Below are positions 1 through 8,968 of a stretch of 60,081 bases of DNA, piece by piece. The DNA comes from Pontibacter litorisediminis. Its GTDB lineage: Bacteria > Bacteroidota > Bacteroidia > Cytophagales > Hymenobacteraceae. A program made the translations under genes and the position numbers. The stretch is from contig NZ_JARDUA010000012.1 of NCBI RefSeq assembly GCF_029360645.1, forward strand, positions 1-60,081. The letters are read 5' to 3'. Numbering within the stretch: position 1 is the first letter of the stretch; the number at the start of each line of letters is the position of its first letter. The notes beneath the pieces were generated by a model. It was not told the origin of the DNA, ran no database searches, and was given only the letters and a program-made list of their open reading frames with translations.

Positions 1-119
1 TGATCCTGAAGCTAAGGCAGGCGCGCGAGCGCATTGCAGCCGATGTGGAGATTACGCGCGAAGCCTATGAGGATGATGCTGTAAAAGGCGAAGCCTTCCG
101 CGGCTACCTCAAGGACCTT
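1..119. repeat. terminal direct repeat (circular contig overlap), left copy
   Basis: These 119 bases are identical to 59963-60081. The duplication falls inside one open reading frame that continues without interruption across the join. This is the signature of an assembler closing a circle with a fixed word length, not of a biological repeat. The true molecule is therefore a circle of 59,962 bp. Confidence 0.95.
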
Positions 120-188
120 GCTGAGCTCCGGGGCTACTACAGGCGCTTGATTGCACTTTTCAACGTGAGCAGGAACCTTGCAAACTAA
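1..188 (+). CDS. 3' end of junction-spanning exported conjugation protein (partial)
   Basis: This is the C-terminal part of the gene that starts at 59530; the frame enters at base 3 and ends at TAA 186-188. Joined through the 119-base overlap it encodes about 206 residues. The tail is a charged alpha-helical stretch ending in VSRNLAN. It lies between the VirB5-like gene and traJ, only 17 bases before traJ, so it belongs to the transfer operon. I do not recognise the family; see the entry at 59530. Confidence 0.85.
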   Translation, partial: ILKLRQARERIAADVEITREAYEDDAVKGEAFRGYLKDLAELRGYYRRLIALFNVSRNLAN

Positions 189-205
189 CACTAACCACGA
201 TCTGC

Positions 206-1201
206 ATGAGAGAACTGATTGATAAAGCAATATTTGACCTGTTTGAGGGGCTCTTTCTGAACATTCAGGATTTGGCAGGTGAGTTTCTGGCAGACGCGCA
301 GGCATTGGCTGCTATTTCCATGTTGCTATACTTTGCAGTCGAGGCTTACAAAATGATGGTAGGTGATGAACAGCTGCGCTATATGGCACTTTTTCGCCCT
401 TTTGTTCTATCAATGGTAATTGTCTTATGGGGTGGGTTTGTGGACGTGCTGAACTTCCCGCTTACGGTTGTCAATGACAGCGCCAGGGCTATGTATGAGG
501 GGCAGATAGACCAGGTGGAAGACTTGCACCGGGAACGCCTGGGACTAGTTGACAGTGTGGCCAAAAAGCTGTCGGACTCCAGTGCGGAGTTTGAGCAGAT
601 ACAGTCGGAGACTCAGGACAGTGACTGGATGGAAACGATGGGTATTGACCTGGAGCCGATGTTTAACAAAATGAAGGGGTACTACCTGATGCTCATGGCT
701 AAGATAAATTTTACCATGCTTCGGGTGGTGGAGTATGTGGTCATACTCATCTTTCAGGTTTGCACCTACATTGTGTTCTTCCTTCAGATAATCTTTGCCG
801 GCATACTCGTGATACTAGGGCCCTTCGCCTTCGCCATGAGCGTGCTACCCGGATTCAGGGACTCCTACCTTACGTGGATCGGGCGCTACATTTCGGTAGG
901 GCTGTACTCCACCATCGCCTACATCGTGATGTCAATATCCTTTGTGCTCATCAAGTACGGGCTGATGAAGGAGATAGACATACTCAAGGCCGTGATGGCA
1001 AATGAAGACATGTTCATCGCCTATGTTTCATACCCATCAGGCAACATAAGCTTTTACATCGTCTCGCTCATCATAGGAGCACTGGCCATGCTCACCATAC
1101 CTGCCATCTCCACCTGGATCATTAACACGGGTGGCGTAGGGCAGGCGCTTGGCTCCATGGCCGAAGGCGCAGGGAAAGCCGTGCGCAGGATGTCTCGCTA
1201 A
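206..1201 (+). CDS. traJ: conjugal transfer protein TraJ (VirB6-like inner-membrane channel protein)
   Basis: A 331-residue polytopic membrane protein. Hydrophobic segments lie near residues 30-50, 65-90, 170-215, 225-255 and 275-305, separated by a charged loop at about 100-160. Size, topology and position directly before a VirB8-like gene match TraJ of Bacteroidetes conjugation systems, the VirB6 counterpart thought to form part of the inner-membrane channel for DNA. The ATG at 206 follows the preceding stop by 17 bases and has no clear Shine-Dalgarno. Assignment rests on topology and gene order; the family role is established knowledge. Confidence 0.85.
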   Translation: MRELIDKAIFDLFEGLFLNIQDLAGEFLADAQALAAISMLLYFAVEAYKMMVGDEQLRYMALFRPFVLSMVIVLWGGFVDVLNFPLTVVNDSARAMYEGQIDQVEDLHRERLGLVDSVAKKLSDSSAEFEQIQSETQDSDWMETMGIDLEPMFNKMKGYYLMLMAKINFTMLRVVEYVVILIFQVCTYIVFFLQIIFAGILVILGPFAFAMSVLPGFRDSYLTWIGRYISVGLYSTIAYIVMSISFVLIKYGLMKEIDILKAVMANEDMFIAYVSYPSGNISFYIVSLIIGALAMLTIPAISTWIINTGGVGQALGSMAEGAGKAVRRMSR

Positions 1202-1216
1202 ATAAACACTAACGCT

Positions 1217-1825
1217 ATGATCAACAACATCGAGAAGAAAATGAAGCTGGCTTTTGCGGTCAGTGCGGGAAGCTTTCTCGCGTCCATTGCCTTAGCAGTC
1301 GTGGTATGCCTGTTTGCTTACCGGCTGGTGAGTGAGCAACGAAAGAACATTTATGTGCTGGATCATAACGTGCCGGTGCTGGTGCGCCAGGCAGAGTACG
1401 GCACTAACCGTGAGGTCGAGTATAAGGCGCACGTGAACATGTTTCACCTGCTGTTCTTTACGCTGCCCCCTGATGACGCCTACATTCAGTCCAATATCTC
1501 AAAGGCCATGTACCTGATCGATGACACAGGGCTGGCCCAGTACAATAACCTGAAGGAGAAAGGCTATTACAACTCCATCCTGGCTTCGTCTGCCCTGCTC
1601 ACTATAAAGACCGACAGCATCACCGTGGATGAGAACAGGCACTTCCGCTACTACGCAAAGCAGCGCATCGAGCGCAACAGCTCTATTGTGACAAGGGCAC
1701 TGGTGACCGAAGGCGACCTGCAGGAGGTTCCCCGCACTGACAACAACCCTCATGGGCTTATTATCAAGAACTGGAAGACGGTGCTAAACAAAGACCTGGC
1801 ATATGAGGAGAAGAATAAATTTTAA
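1217..1825 (+). CDS. traK: conjugal transfer protein TraK (VirB8-like)
   Basis: A 202-residue protein with a short cytoplasmic N-terminus, one membrane segment at about residues 12-36 and a periplasmic domain. The stretch after the membrane anchor (VLDHNVPVLVR, then MFHLLFFTLPPD) is typical of Bacteroidetes TraK. TraK corresponds to VirB8, a bitopic scaffold joining the inner-membrane and core parts of the secretion channel. It starts 15 bases after traJ and its last 23 bases overlap the next gene, which points to translational coupling. Confidence 0.88.
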   Translation: MINNIEKKMKLAFAVSAGSFLASIALAVVVCLFAYRLVSEQRKNIYVLDHNVPVLVRQAEYGTNREVEYKAHVNMFHLLFFTLPPDDAYIQSNISKAMYLIDDTGLAQYNNLKEKGYYNSILASSALLTIKTDSITVDENRHFRYYAKQRIERNSSIVTRALVTEGDLQEVPRTDNNPHGLIIKNWKTVLNKDLAYEEKNKF

Positions 1826-2162
1826 ACATCTGCGCAGGTGGCTGGCCAGAAAGGCCCGGCAATATCCAAAGGCTGCCATAGGTGCCATGTTCGCAAGCAT
1901 GTGCTGTGGTTTAGGCTGGCTGCTGGCCTCAGAGCCTGACACAGTGCGTGCCGAGCCTACCCATGCCATCAGCAGGCTCTACGCTAAGGCTAGCACACCA
2001 GAGCGCCAACGCCCCCTGATGGCCGATATGTTTGCCCTTGTGCACCTGTATACTTCAGTGAGCGCCATCGAGCCTGATAGCCTCACCGCAGCCGACAGCA
2101 CACTCCTGAAAGGTATCGACGAACAGTTAAACAGCATCATCCATGAGAAAGATAGACTTTAA
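1803..2162 (+). CDS. traL: TraL-like small membrane protein
   Basis: A 119-residue protein with a basic N-terminus (many Arg/Lys in the first 28 residues), a single membrane segment at about 29-45 and a short periplasmic tail. It sits in the traL position between traK and traM, overlapping traK by 23 bases and traM by 20 bases. TraL of Bacteroidetes elements is a small one-pass protein of unknown detail in the secretion machine. The name rests on position, size and topology; I see no diagnostic motif. Confidence 0.65.
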   Translation: MRRRINFKHLRRWLARKARQYPKAAIGAMFASMCCGLGWLLASEPDTVRAEPTHAISRLYAKASTPERQRPLMADMFALVHLYTSVSAIEPDSLTAADSTLLKGIDEQLNSIIHEKDRL

Positions 2163-3312
2163 GAAAGGGCGCTATGTCATTCCAGCCATCGCGCTACCGT
2201 TTCTGTGCATACTTAACTACCTCTACCTGGACACATTCCCGGCTAACGCAAAGCCTACAGAGGCAGAGGCAATCGCGGCTCAGGACACCACTAGCCTTAA
2301 TACTTCGCTGCCTATGGCTAATCTGGATAAGCGGGGTGTGAAAGACAAGTTCTCCGCTGCCAGGGAAGCACACAAGTATAGAACCGACTACTCGGCCATA
2401 AGAGAGCTAGGCGATGGCTTCACGCAGGAAGAGGAGTATGGATCTGTGTATACCGAAGAAGAGCAGCGGTTGCTGGATAGCCTTAACAACATGATTCTGA
2501 CCGATGAGCCCGCGCCTGGTTTCATGGAGCGTGTAAACCAGAGACAGACCCGCAGCTCCTATGCCGCGGCGCCAGGGCTAACCCAAAGCAGGAGGGTATC
2601 GACTGGCCACGAGAGTGGCTATGCACGTGAAATGCGGATGTTCAAAGAACAAATGGCCTACATCGATAGCTTGAGCAGAGCAGGGGAGGAGCCTGCTGGC
2701 ACTCCACACAAAAGGGCTGAGCGTGTAGCTGAGTCTACCAAGGAGCCTGAGCCAGAACCGATGCCAGTAAGGAAAACCCTGAATCCAAACACAGCATATT
2801 TTAACACGATTGGCGGCAATTCAGATGAGCAGTTTATTAAAGCTATGCTGGACGAGGGGCTGAAAGTGAGGGATGGTGGCAGAATTAGGATAAGGTTGCT
2901 TGATGACATCTATGTTGGCGGCCGAGAGGTCACCGAGGGCAGTTACCTCTATGGCCTGGTGTCTGGTTTCGGGGCGCAGCGGGTGGAGATCACCATCAGT
3001 TCTATACTTATGGGTGATGAGATCATACCGGTTAACCTGAGCATCTACGATAACGACGGTATCAAAGGGCTATACGTGCCAGACTCACAGTTTAGGGCAT
3101 TCACAAAAGAGCTGGCAGGTCGCGCAGCCTCAGGGCAGCGCATGAACTTTGGAGGAGATGCCGAAAATTCTGCCGAAATGCTGTACGCCATGATGGACCG
3201 CATGACGCAGACCGCCTCACAGGCAGCAGGCAGAGCCATCAAGAAGAATAAGGCCAAGCTCAAATACAACACAGTCGTGTACCTGATAGACAACCAAGCC
3301 AAACAAAGATAA
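2143..3312 (+). CDS. traM: conjugal transfer protein TraM (VirB10-like)
   Basis: A 389-residue protein with one N-terminal membrane segment at about residues 10-27, a long low-complexity linker rich in Glu, Pro and Arg (about 40-210) and a folded C-terminal domain (about 215-389). That domain has the TraM/VirB10 pattern, including RIRLLDDIYVGGREVTEGSY and GQRMNFGG. VirB10-type proteins span the envelope and link the inner-membrane ATPases to the outer-membrane core. It overlaps traL and ends one base before traN, so it is part of the same operon. Confidence 0.9.
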   Translation: MRKIDFKKGRYVIPAIALPFLCILNYLYLDTFPANAKPTEAEAIAAQDTTSLNTSLPMANLDKRGVKDKFSAAREAHKYRTDYSAIRELGDGFTQEEEYGSVYTEEEQRLLDSLNNMILTDEPAPGFMERVNQRQTRSSYAAAPGLTQSRRVSTGHESGYAREMRMFKEQMAYIDSLSRAGEEPAGTPHKRAERVAESTKEPEPEPMPVRKTLNPNTAYFNTIGGNSDEQFIKAMLDEGLKVRDGGRIRIRLLDDIYVGGREVTEGSYLYGLVSGFGAQRVEITISSILMGDEIIPVNLSIYDNDGIKGLYVPDSQFRAFTKELAGRAASGQRMNFGGDAENSAEMLYAMMDRMTQTASQAAGRAIKKNKAKLKYNTVVYLIDNQAKQR

Positions 3313-3313
3313 T

Positions 3314-4096
3314 ATGGGAAAGCTAACGATCATTTTAAGCCTAATGCTGGCATCAGTGGCCTGCTTCGCTCAGGAACCGCAGCTGGTGCATGTGAATAAG
3401 AACATCTCCACGCACTTTGTAAGCCCTGAACCGATCACCTACGTCGACATATCAACCGATGACGTGGCCGGAGATCTTCCGGTGGGCAATATCCTGCGCA
3501 TCAAGCCCAAGAAAGACAAGCCCGCCCTGGGTATTGTGACCATCGTAGGAGAGCGCTTTATGGTGCAGTATAGGCTGGACTACAGCAGCCCGGAAAAAGC
3601 CGATACGCAGGTTCGTATAGACCCAACGCAGCGCGATGAATACCTAAACCCGGACGTTCCCATGAGCAGATCGGAGATGCAGCGCATTTCGCTCAGGGCC
3701 ATCGAGCAGAAACCGCGCAGGCGCGCCTTCAACCGCAGCAATAAAGTAGACCTCAGACTAAATAACATCTATACTATGGGTGATTTCTACTTTGTGGACG
3801 TGTCTATGAAAAACCGCTCGGACATACCCTACGACATAGACCAGTTTCGCTTCAAGATTGAGGATAAGAAGGTGCTGAAGGCTACCAACTTTCAGCAGCT
3901 GGAGGTGGAGCCGGTGTTTATGCTCTATGACACCGATAGTTTTAAACGCAACTACCGGAACGTGTTTGTCTTTAGGCGCTTCACCTTCCCAGATGAAAAG
4001 GTCTTTAACGTGGAGGTAGCCGAAGAGCAGGTGTCCGGGCGCACGATTTCTTTGAAGGTGGACTATAAAGACGTGTTGGCGGCAGACACTTTGTAA
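3314..4096 (+). CDS. traN: conjugal transfer protein TraN (VirB9-like, DUF4138)
   Basis: A 260-residue exported protein with a signal peptide at about residues 1-19 (cleavage after CFAQ). The beta-rich body includes the THFVSPEPITYVDIST stretch and the LRLNNIYTMGDFYFVDVSMKNRSDIPYDID region near 147-177 that mark the Bacteroidetes TraN/DUF4138 family. TraN is the VirB9 counterpart of the outer-membrane core complex. The gene begins directly after traM. The 78-base gap that follows separates it from the coupling-protein gene. Confidence 0.9.
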   Translation: MGKLTIILSLMLASVACFAQEPQLVHVNKNISTHFVSPEPITYVDISTDDVAGDLPVGNILRIKPKKDKPALGIVTIVGERFMVQYRLDYSSPEKADTQVRIDPTQRDEYLNPDVPMSRSEMQRISLRAIEQKPRRRAFNRSNKVDLRLNNIYTMGDFYFVDVSMKNRSDIPYDIDQFRFKIEDKKVLKATNFQQLEVEPVFMLYDTDSFKRNYRNVFVFRRFTFPDEKVFNVEVAEEQVSGRTISLKVDYKDVLAADTL

Positions 4097-4174
4097 GCAC
4101 GCCAGCACAGCCACCATCAGGACAAAACTGTCTAGATGGTGCTAATCAAACTTTAAGCATACAGGAGCACAACC

Positions 4175-6145
4175 ATGGAGGAGTCAAGCGATATCAAAAA
4201 ACTGTACACCTTTCTGCAGGGGGTGGTCTATATTTCCATTTTCGCAGAGTTCACCGTGTTTGTGTTTGCCGATGCTTACTTTATAGCGGCGCTTCAGCCC
4301 GTGGTTGAGAGGCTGGCACGCATGCCGATTTATAAAAGCCTGTTCTATTCGAAGGGCTTCACGCTGCTGCTGATCCTGATTGTCAGCATTGGTACCAAAG
4401 GACAGAAAAACCCGAACCATAGCAGGACCAGGCACATACTGGCACCGCTGTGCATAGGACTTCTGCTGTTTATGGCCGGCTCCTGGTATTGCCTCCAGTA
4501 TGCCAGCAGTGCCGTGTTGCTACAAGGCATCACGCTATCTGATGGCCTGTATATGGCTTGCTCGTTAGTTGGTGCTGTGCTTGTTCATGTGGCGCTCGAT
4601 AATGTCTCTAAGCACATGCAGAGCAGCCTGCTGAAGGACAAATTCAATGTAGAGAACGAGTCGTTTGAGCAGCCTCGGGCATTGGTAGAAACGGAGTACT
4701 CGGTAAACATTCCCATGCGCTTCTACCATAAGAATAAAGTGCATAAGGGGTGGATCAACATCGTGAATCCATTCCGGGCTACGGTGCTGATCGGCACTCC
4801 CGGATCCGGCAAGTCCTTCTCCGTGGTCAACCCATTCATAAAGCAGATGCTGGCTAAGGGTTTCTCAATGGCTCTTTACGACTTTAAGTTTCCGGACCTG
4901 GGCAAGCTGGCTTACTACCACTTTCTGGTGAACAAAAAGAAAGGGGTTTTGCGGCAGCACAGGTTCCATGTCATCAACTTTAACAGCGTAGCCCACAGCA
5001 GGAGGCTCAACCCGCTCAAGCCTGCCTACCTGCCTACTTTGGCCGATGCCATCGAAACGGCTGAGGCGCTTCTGCAGGCGCTTACTAAAAACGATAAAGA
5101 GATAGGCGCAGCACAGTTCTTTACGCAGTCTGCCGTTAACTTTCTAGCCAGCTGCATATTCTTCCTGAGCCGATACAAAAGCGGCCGTTACTCCACCTTT
5201 CCGCACGTAATGGCGTTTCTGAACCTTGGCTATGATGAGATATTCGACTTGCTGTTTCAGGAGCCGCAGCTGGTTAGCCTTTTATCTCCCTTTCGTTCTG
5301 CATATAAAAATAAAGCCTTTGACCAGCTGGAGGGGCAGATAGGTACATTGAAGATCAACATCGGCAGGCTGGCCACTAAGGAAACGTTTTGGGTGCTGTC
5401 TGGTGATGACCTCGATCTGAAGATAACTTCTCCGGAGAATCCTGCTGTGCTGGTCATTGCAAACGATCCCTCCACCCAAAGCATCAACAGCGCCTGCAAT
5501 GCGCTTATACTTAACCGCCTTACCAAGTTGATAAACTCCAAAGGGAACCTGCCCTGTGGCCTGATCATAGACGAGTCACCCACGCTTTATGTGCACAAGG
5601 TGGAGAACCTGATAGCCACAGCCAGGAGCAACAAGATAGCCGTGCTGCTGGGCCTGCAGGATATACCACAGCTCCGGCAGCAATACGGAAGGGAGGCAGC
5701 AGACACAATATGCTCTGTGGCCGCAAACGTGCTCTCTGGTGCTGTCAGGAACAAAGAAACGCTGGACTGGCTGGAAAAGATCTTCGGGCGCGTCAGGCAG
5801 CAGAAACAAGGCCTGAGCATAGACCGCAACAGAACGTCCATAAGCCTGAACGAGGAGATGGGCTCACTCATTCCGGCATCAAAGATAGCCAACCTAAGGG
5901 CAGGAGAGATGGTGGGGCAGGTAGCCTCTGACCACACGGCCTTTGATGGCAAGCACGTGAGCAGTGCCTACAACTGCAAGGTAGACCTAGATCTTACTGC
6001 GATAAGCGAGGAGGAGTCTAAATACCTGGACACACCGGTGTTCTACAGGTTTGGTTCAGATGACGAGCGTAACGCCGTGCTGGAGCAGAATTTCAACAGG
6101 ATAAACCAAGACATTGCCTCACTCATAGCAGAGCTTCAGCTGTAG
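4175..6145 (+). CDS. type IV coupling protein (VirD4/TraG-type ATPase)
   Basis: A 656-residue protein with four hydrophobic segments in the first ~150 residues, then a cytoplasmic ATPase. Walker A is GTPGSGKS at residues 207-214 and the Walker B-like stretch is GLIIDESPTLY near 465-475. This is the VirD4 class, which receives the relaxase-DNA complex and delivers it to the secretion channel. The TM-plus-ATPase arrangement distinguishes it from the VirB4-like TraG at 56432. It follows the T4SS core genes and precedes accessory genes also seen near coupling proteins of Bacteroidetes elements (family knowledge). Confidence 0.9.
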   Translation: MEESSDIKKLYTFLQGVVYISIFAEFTVFVFADAYFIAALQPVVERLARMPIYKSLFYSKGFTLLLILIVSIGTKGQKNPNHSRTRHILAPLCIGLLLFMAGSWYCLQYASSAVLLQGITLSDGLYMACSLVGAVLVHVALDNVSKHMQSSLLKDKFNVENESFEQPRALVETEYSVNIPMRFYHKNKVHKGWINIVNPFRATVLIGTPGSGKSFSVVNPFIKQMLAKGFSMALYDFKFPDLGKLAYYHFLVNKKKGVLRQHRFHVINFNSVAHSRRLNPLKPAYLPTLADAIETAEALLQALTKNDKEIGAAQFFTQSAVNFLASCIFFLSRYKSGRYSTFPHVMAFLNLGYDEIFDLLFQEPQLVSLLSPFRSAYKNKAFDQLEGQIGTLKINIGRLATKETFWVLSGDDLDLKITSPENPAVLVIANDPSTQSINSACNALILNRLTKLINSKGNLPCGLIIDESPTLYVHKVENLIATARSNKIAVLLGLQDIPQLRQQYGREAADTICSVAANVLSGAVRNKETLDWLEKIFGRVRQQKQGLSIDRNRTSISLNEEMGSLIPASKIANLRAGEMVGQVASDHTAFDGKHVSSAYNCKVDLDLTAISEEESKYLDTPVFYRFGSDDERNAVLEQNFNRINQDIASLIAELQL

Positions 6146-6180
6146 CGTGAGCATGATTTTAACATATACATCTATAGCCT

Positions 6181-6786
6181 ATGAACATCGACATCAAAGA
6201 ACTGCCATACGCTCAGTTTGAGAAGCTAGGCCTTGGCAAGAAAGAAGTACTAACCATGAAGCCGGAAGATCTGGCACGCCTGCTTTCGGGAAACAGGACA
6301 GGCTTGCAGCGCCTTCAGGTAGGTGAGTTTGACATAAAGGCAAAGCTTTCCCTGCAACGCAACCCGGATGGTTCACTGGCTGTGTATGTGCACCCAGTGC
6401 GGGGGCAGGTGAAGAATGACCTGAGACTCTCTGATCAGGAGGTCGATCGGCTGAAGCAGGGCAGGGTGCTGATGCGCGAATACGCAGGCAGGGATGGGAA
6501 GAACGAGCACTACTACTTTCAGCTTGATCGAGAGACTAACGAAATACTTCGGGCTCGTGCAAAGGAGCTGGTTGTTCCAAGCGCCATAAAAGACGTGGTA
6601 TTGAGCCATGACCAGAAAGAGCTGCTGCGCCAGGGCAGGGCTATAGAACTGGAGAGCCGCAGGGGTGGACTGTTACGAGCACGTATCGACTTAAATCAGC
6701 CGAGTGGTATAATCTCCATACCTGCAAGTGGCCAAGCGATTCAAACTACACCGGAGCAACGGAAGCATTCAGGACCTAAGCGCTGA
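6181..6786 (+). CDS. DUF4099/DUF3945-type conjugation-associated protein
   Basis: A 201-residue soluble protein. The N-terminus (LPYAQFEKLGLGKKEVLTMKP) resembles DUF4099. Two related modules follow at about 75-125 and 145-175, each with the pattern LS-D-Q-x-L-x-x-G-R followed by a basic beta hairpin, as in DUF3945. Such proteins commonly sit beside relaxase and coupling-protein genes in Bacteroidetes mobile elements; their biochemical role is unknown to me. The last residues are basic and probably disordered. It starts 35 bases after the coupling-protein gene. Confidence 0.7.
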   Translation: MNIDIKELPYAQFEKLGLGKKEVLTMKPEDLARLLSGNRTGLQRLQVGEFDIKAKLSLQRNPDGSLAVYVHPVRGQVKNDLRLSDQEVDRLKQGRVLMREYAGRDGKNEHYYFQLDRETNEILRARAKELVVPSAIKDVVLSHDQKELLRQGRAIELESRRGGLLRARIDLNQPSGIISIPASGQAIQTTPEQRKHSGPKR

Positions 6787-6790
6787 TACG

Positions 6791-7885
6791 ATGGAGGGGA
6801 AACCAACTTTTAAGGAGTTTAGAGAAAAGGTGCCCATTATTCAGGTTGCTGAGTCACTCGGGTACAAGGTAGACCTGAGAAAAGGCAAAAGGCGATTAGA
6901 GTACAAGCACCCAGATGGAGACACTGTCATTATCAGCAATCCGAACAACAGTGCAAGGCAACTGTACTTTAACCGTGATGGTAGTATAGATCGCGGCTCT
7001 GTCATTGATTTTGTAGCCAACAGGCTAACGCGGTTTAATGAGCACTACCAATCAGTGACTGAAGGTGTCAACAAGGTGCTTTCCCGCTTCGCCAACGAGC
7101 CGCAGACCTTTAAGCCATCTTTCCCTACGCCAAAGCCCAAGGCCTTCTCACAGAGCCGCTATGAGTCTCTACCGTTGACTGTGGGCAAGCTGCACTACCT
7201 GACCAAAGCCCGGGGATTGTACAGGGAAACCGTAAAGCTGTTCATGCCATACATCCGGCTTGTGAAGGACTCCCAGAAAGAGCCGGCTAAGGCGTACGCA
7301 AACATTGCCTTTCCTCTCACTAAGCCAGGCTCAACAGCCATAGTGGGCTATGATCTGCGAAACTATGGTTTTAAAAGTGTGGCGGCAGGCAGTGACAGAC
7401 AGCAGGGTTCCTGGATTGCAGACTTTGCAGGAGACCCAGCACGAACCCGTAACGTGTTCTTTGGAGAAAACCCCATCGATGTGATGAGCTTCTACCAGCT
7501 GCACAAGCACAGGATCGACATTAACAGCTCTGTGTTCATTGCTTTCGGCGGGGGCATAGCCAAGGCTCAACTCCAGCTGGCACTGCGGCACTGGCCACAG
7601 GCGGCAAAGCACAGCCTTTTCGACAATGACTACCAGGGCAAGGTGTATGACATCTTACTGGCCACCGCTATGTCTGGCAAGGAGTACTCTTTCAAAAAAG
7701 GAAACGACTCTTTGCTGTTTAAAGTAAACGGCAAGAGCTTTGAGCTGGCCACCGACAGGCTTAGCCTGAGCGCATTTGAGCGGCAGGCAGGTGTTCGCTC
7801 TGGCCTGCACGTGCACAAGGCCAAAGGAGTAAAGGACTTCAATGATCTGCTTACCCCTGAAGTAAAAAAAAGGGTGCTAAGTTAA
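6791..7885 (+). CDS. Toprim-domain protein with degenerate CHC2-like N-terminus (primase-like)
   Basis: A 364-residue protein. Residues about 5-75 have the layout of a DnaG-type CHC2 zinc finger (PHPDGDT, YFNRDGS, GSVIDF) but the whole protein contains no cysteine, so zinc ligands are missing. A Toprim_2-like core follows with FFGENPIDVMSFYQLH (about 219-234), VFIAFGGGIAK (243-253) and LFDND (274-278). Such proteins are encoded on many Bacteroidetes conjugative elements and may act on the transferred strand; that role is inference. A GTG at 6728 would extend the frame but overlaps the previous gene; ATG 6791, 4 bases after its stop, is preferred. Confidence 0.75.
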   Translation: MEGKPTFKEFREKVPIIQVAESLGYKVDLRKGKRRLEYKHPDGDTVIISNPNNSARQLYFNRDGSIDRGSVIDFVANRLTRFNEHYQSVTEGVNKVLSRFANEPQTFKPSFPTPKPKAFSQSRYESLPLTVGKLHYLTKARGLYRETVKLFMPYIRLVKDSQKEPAKAYANIAFPLTKPGSTAIVGYDLRNYGFKSVAAGSDRQQGSWIADFAGDPARTRNVFFGENPIDVMSFYQLHKHRIDINSSVFIAFGGGIAKAQLQLALRHWPQAAKHSLFDNDYQGKVYDILLATAMSGKEYSFKKGNDSLLFKVNGKSFELATDRLSLSAFERQAGVRSGLHVHKAKGVKDFNDLLTPEVKKRVLS

Positions 7886-7998
7886 ATTATGCCTGAGCAC
7901 AACTAGCTGATATTCGATGTTTGGCATTTTATACCACACATGAGAGTACAATTACAACAAGAACCCGATACCTTTAAAAACACCTAAACCTATACCCT

Positions 7999-8442
7999 AT
8001 GAAAAGATTCTATTCACTCGCCGCTTACGCGCTATGTGCGCTGCTTATGACCTCCTGCTCTGACTCAGGCAGCGACGAGCCGACACCAGAGGAGGCGACA
8101 TTTCGGGTAGACCTGCAGCAGACGGGGGATTATGAGAAGTTCACGAAGATTGTAACCATAAGCGGAGGCGAGTTTAAAAGCACCGGCACCAATGAGCCTA
8201 TGCCTACCATTCTATACAATGAGGAGCTGGCAGATGGCAGTGTCTCCTATGAGGCCGATGACGTGCGTGAGCTCAAGGTACACAGCACGATCGGCTTTTC
8301 CCCAGTGGAGGATGCGCCTGCATCGATGGCCATGAAGATTACCGTTTACCAAAATGGCGAGGTTCTAGATGAAAACACCTATACTTATACGCAAGACTCC
8401 GATGCTGTAAATAAGGAGTTGACCTATAAGGCTAACCAATAA
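7999..8442 (+). CDS. putative lipoprotein
   Basis: A 147-residue protein with a type II signal peptide: a hydrophobic core followed by LMTSCSDSGSDEP, with the lipid-modified cysteine at residue 20 and an acidic stretch right after it, as is common for surface-directed Bacteroidetes lipoproteins. The rest is a soluble, probably beta-rich domain without a motif I recognise. It follows the transfer block after a 113-base gap and may be co-transcribed with the next small gene. Function unknown. Confidence 0.75.
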   Translation: MKRFYSLAAYALCALLMTSCSDSGSDEPTPEEATFRVDLQQTGDYEKFTKIVTISGGEFKSTGTNEPMPTILYNEELADGSVSYEADDVRELKVHSTIGFSPVEDAPASMAMKITVYQNGEVLDENTYTYTQDSDAVNKELTYKANQ

Positions 8443-8446
8443 AACT

Positions 8447-8776
8447 ATGGTTGAGATATTTCACAGGACTCCTTATTCGTCAAGCGTGACGTTTGAGGAG
8501 GAAGCCAAGATTGATAAAAAGGACTATCAGCTGGTGGCTAGAATGAACGTCGGTACGGTAGGCGACGCATGGAACCTGTCGCAGAACGGTATAAGGGAGT
8601 GGATTAGGATTAAGGAAGTAGAGCCGCTAGTTGACGTTCCCAGCTGTAGATCCACAAGCATAAGCGATGTGTTCGCGCTCAATGGCAAACTGCACCTGGT
8701 CATGATGGACGGGTACAAAAGCATTGAATGGGGAGACGTGGCTGATTTTACGGAGGCGTTCAAGCGGAAGATATAG
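8447..8776 (+). CDS. hypothetical protein, 109 residues
   Basis: A small soluble protein with no signal peptide. It begins 4 bases after the lipoprotein stop, which suggests an operon. The sequence alternates charged and hydrophobic residues (SVTFEEEAKIDKKDYQLVARM; SIEWGDVADFTEAFKRKI) and looks like a compact alpha/beta fold. I do not recognise it. Codon use is like its neighbours, so it is probably real. Confidence 0.55.
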   Translation: MVEIFHRTPYSSSVTFEEEAKIDKKDYQLVARMNVGTVGDAWNLSQNGIREWIRIKEVEPLVDVPSCRSTSISDVFALNGKLHLVMMDGYKSIEWGDVADFTEAFKRKI

Positions 8777-8968
8777 GCAGCCCTCCCTGGCATGCCTTGC
8801 CCCACCGTCCAGCACACCGGCAAATGCTGCTCATTTCCCGGAGAGCTTCCCGGCGCTCTCAAGTCAGGCGCCAACGCGCACGCTCTGAAAGCAGGCGCAA
8901 AAGGTTTAGGCAAGACTAATTCATCAACCTCATTTATGCCATTATAGTAATGAACCTAATGAGTCAAT

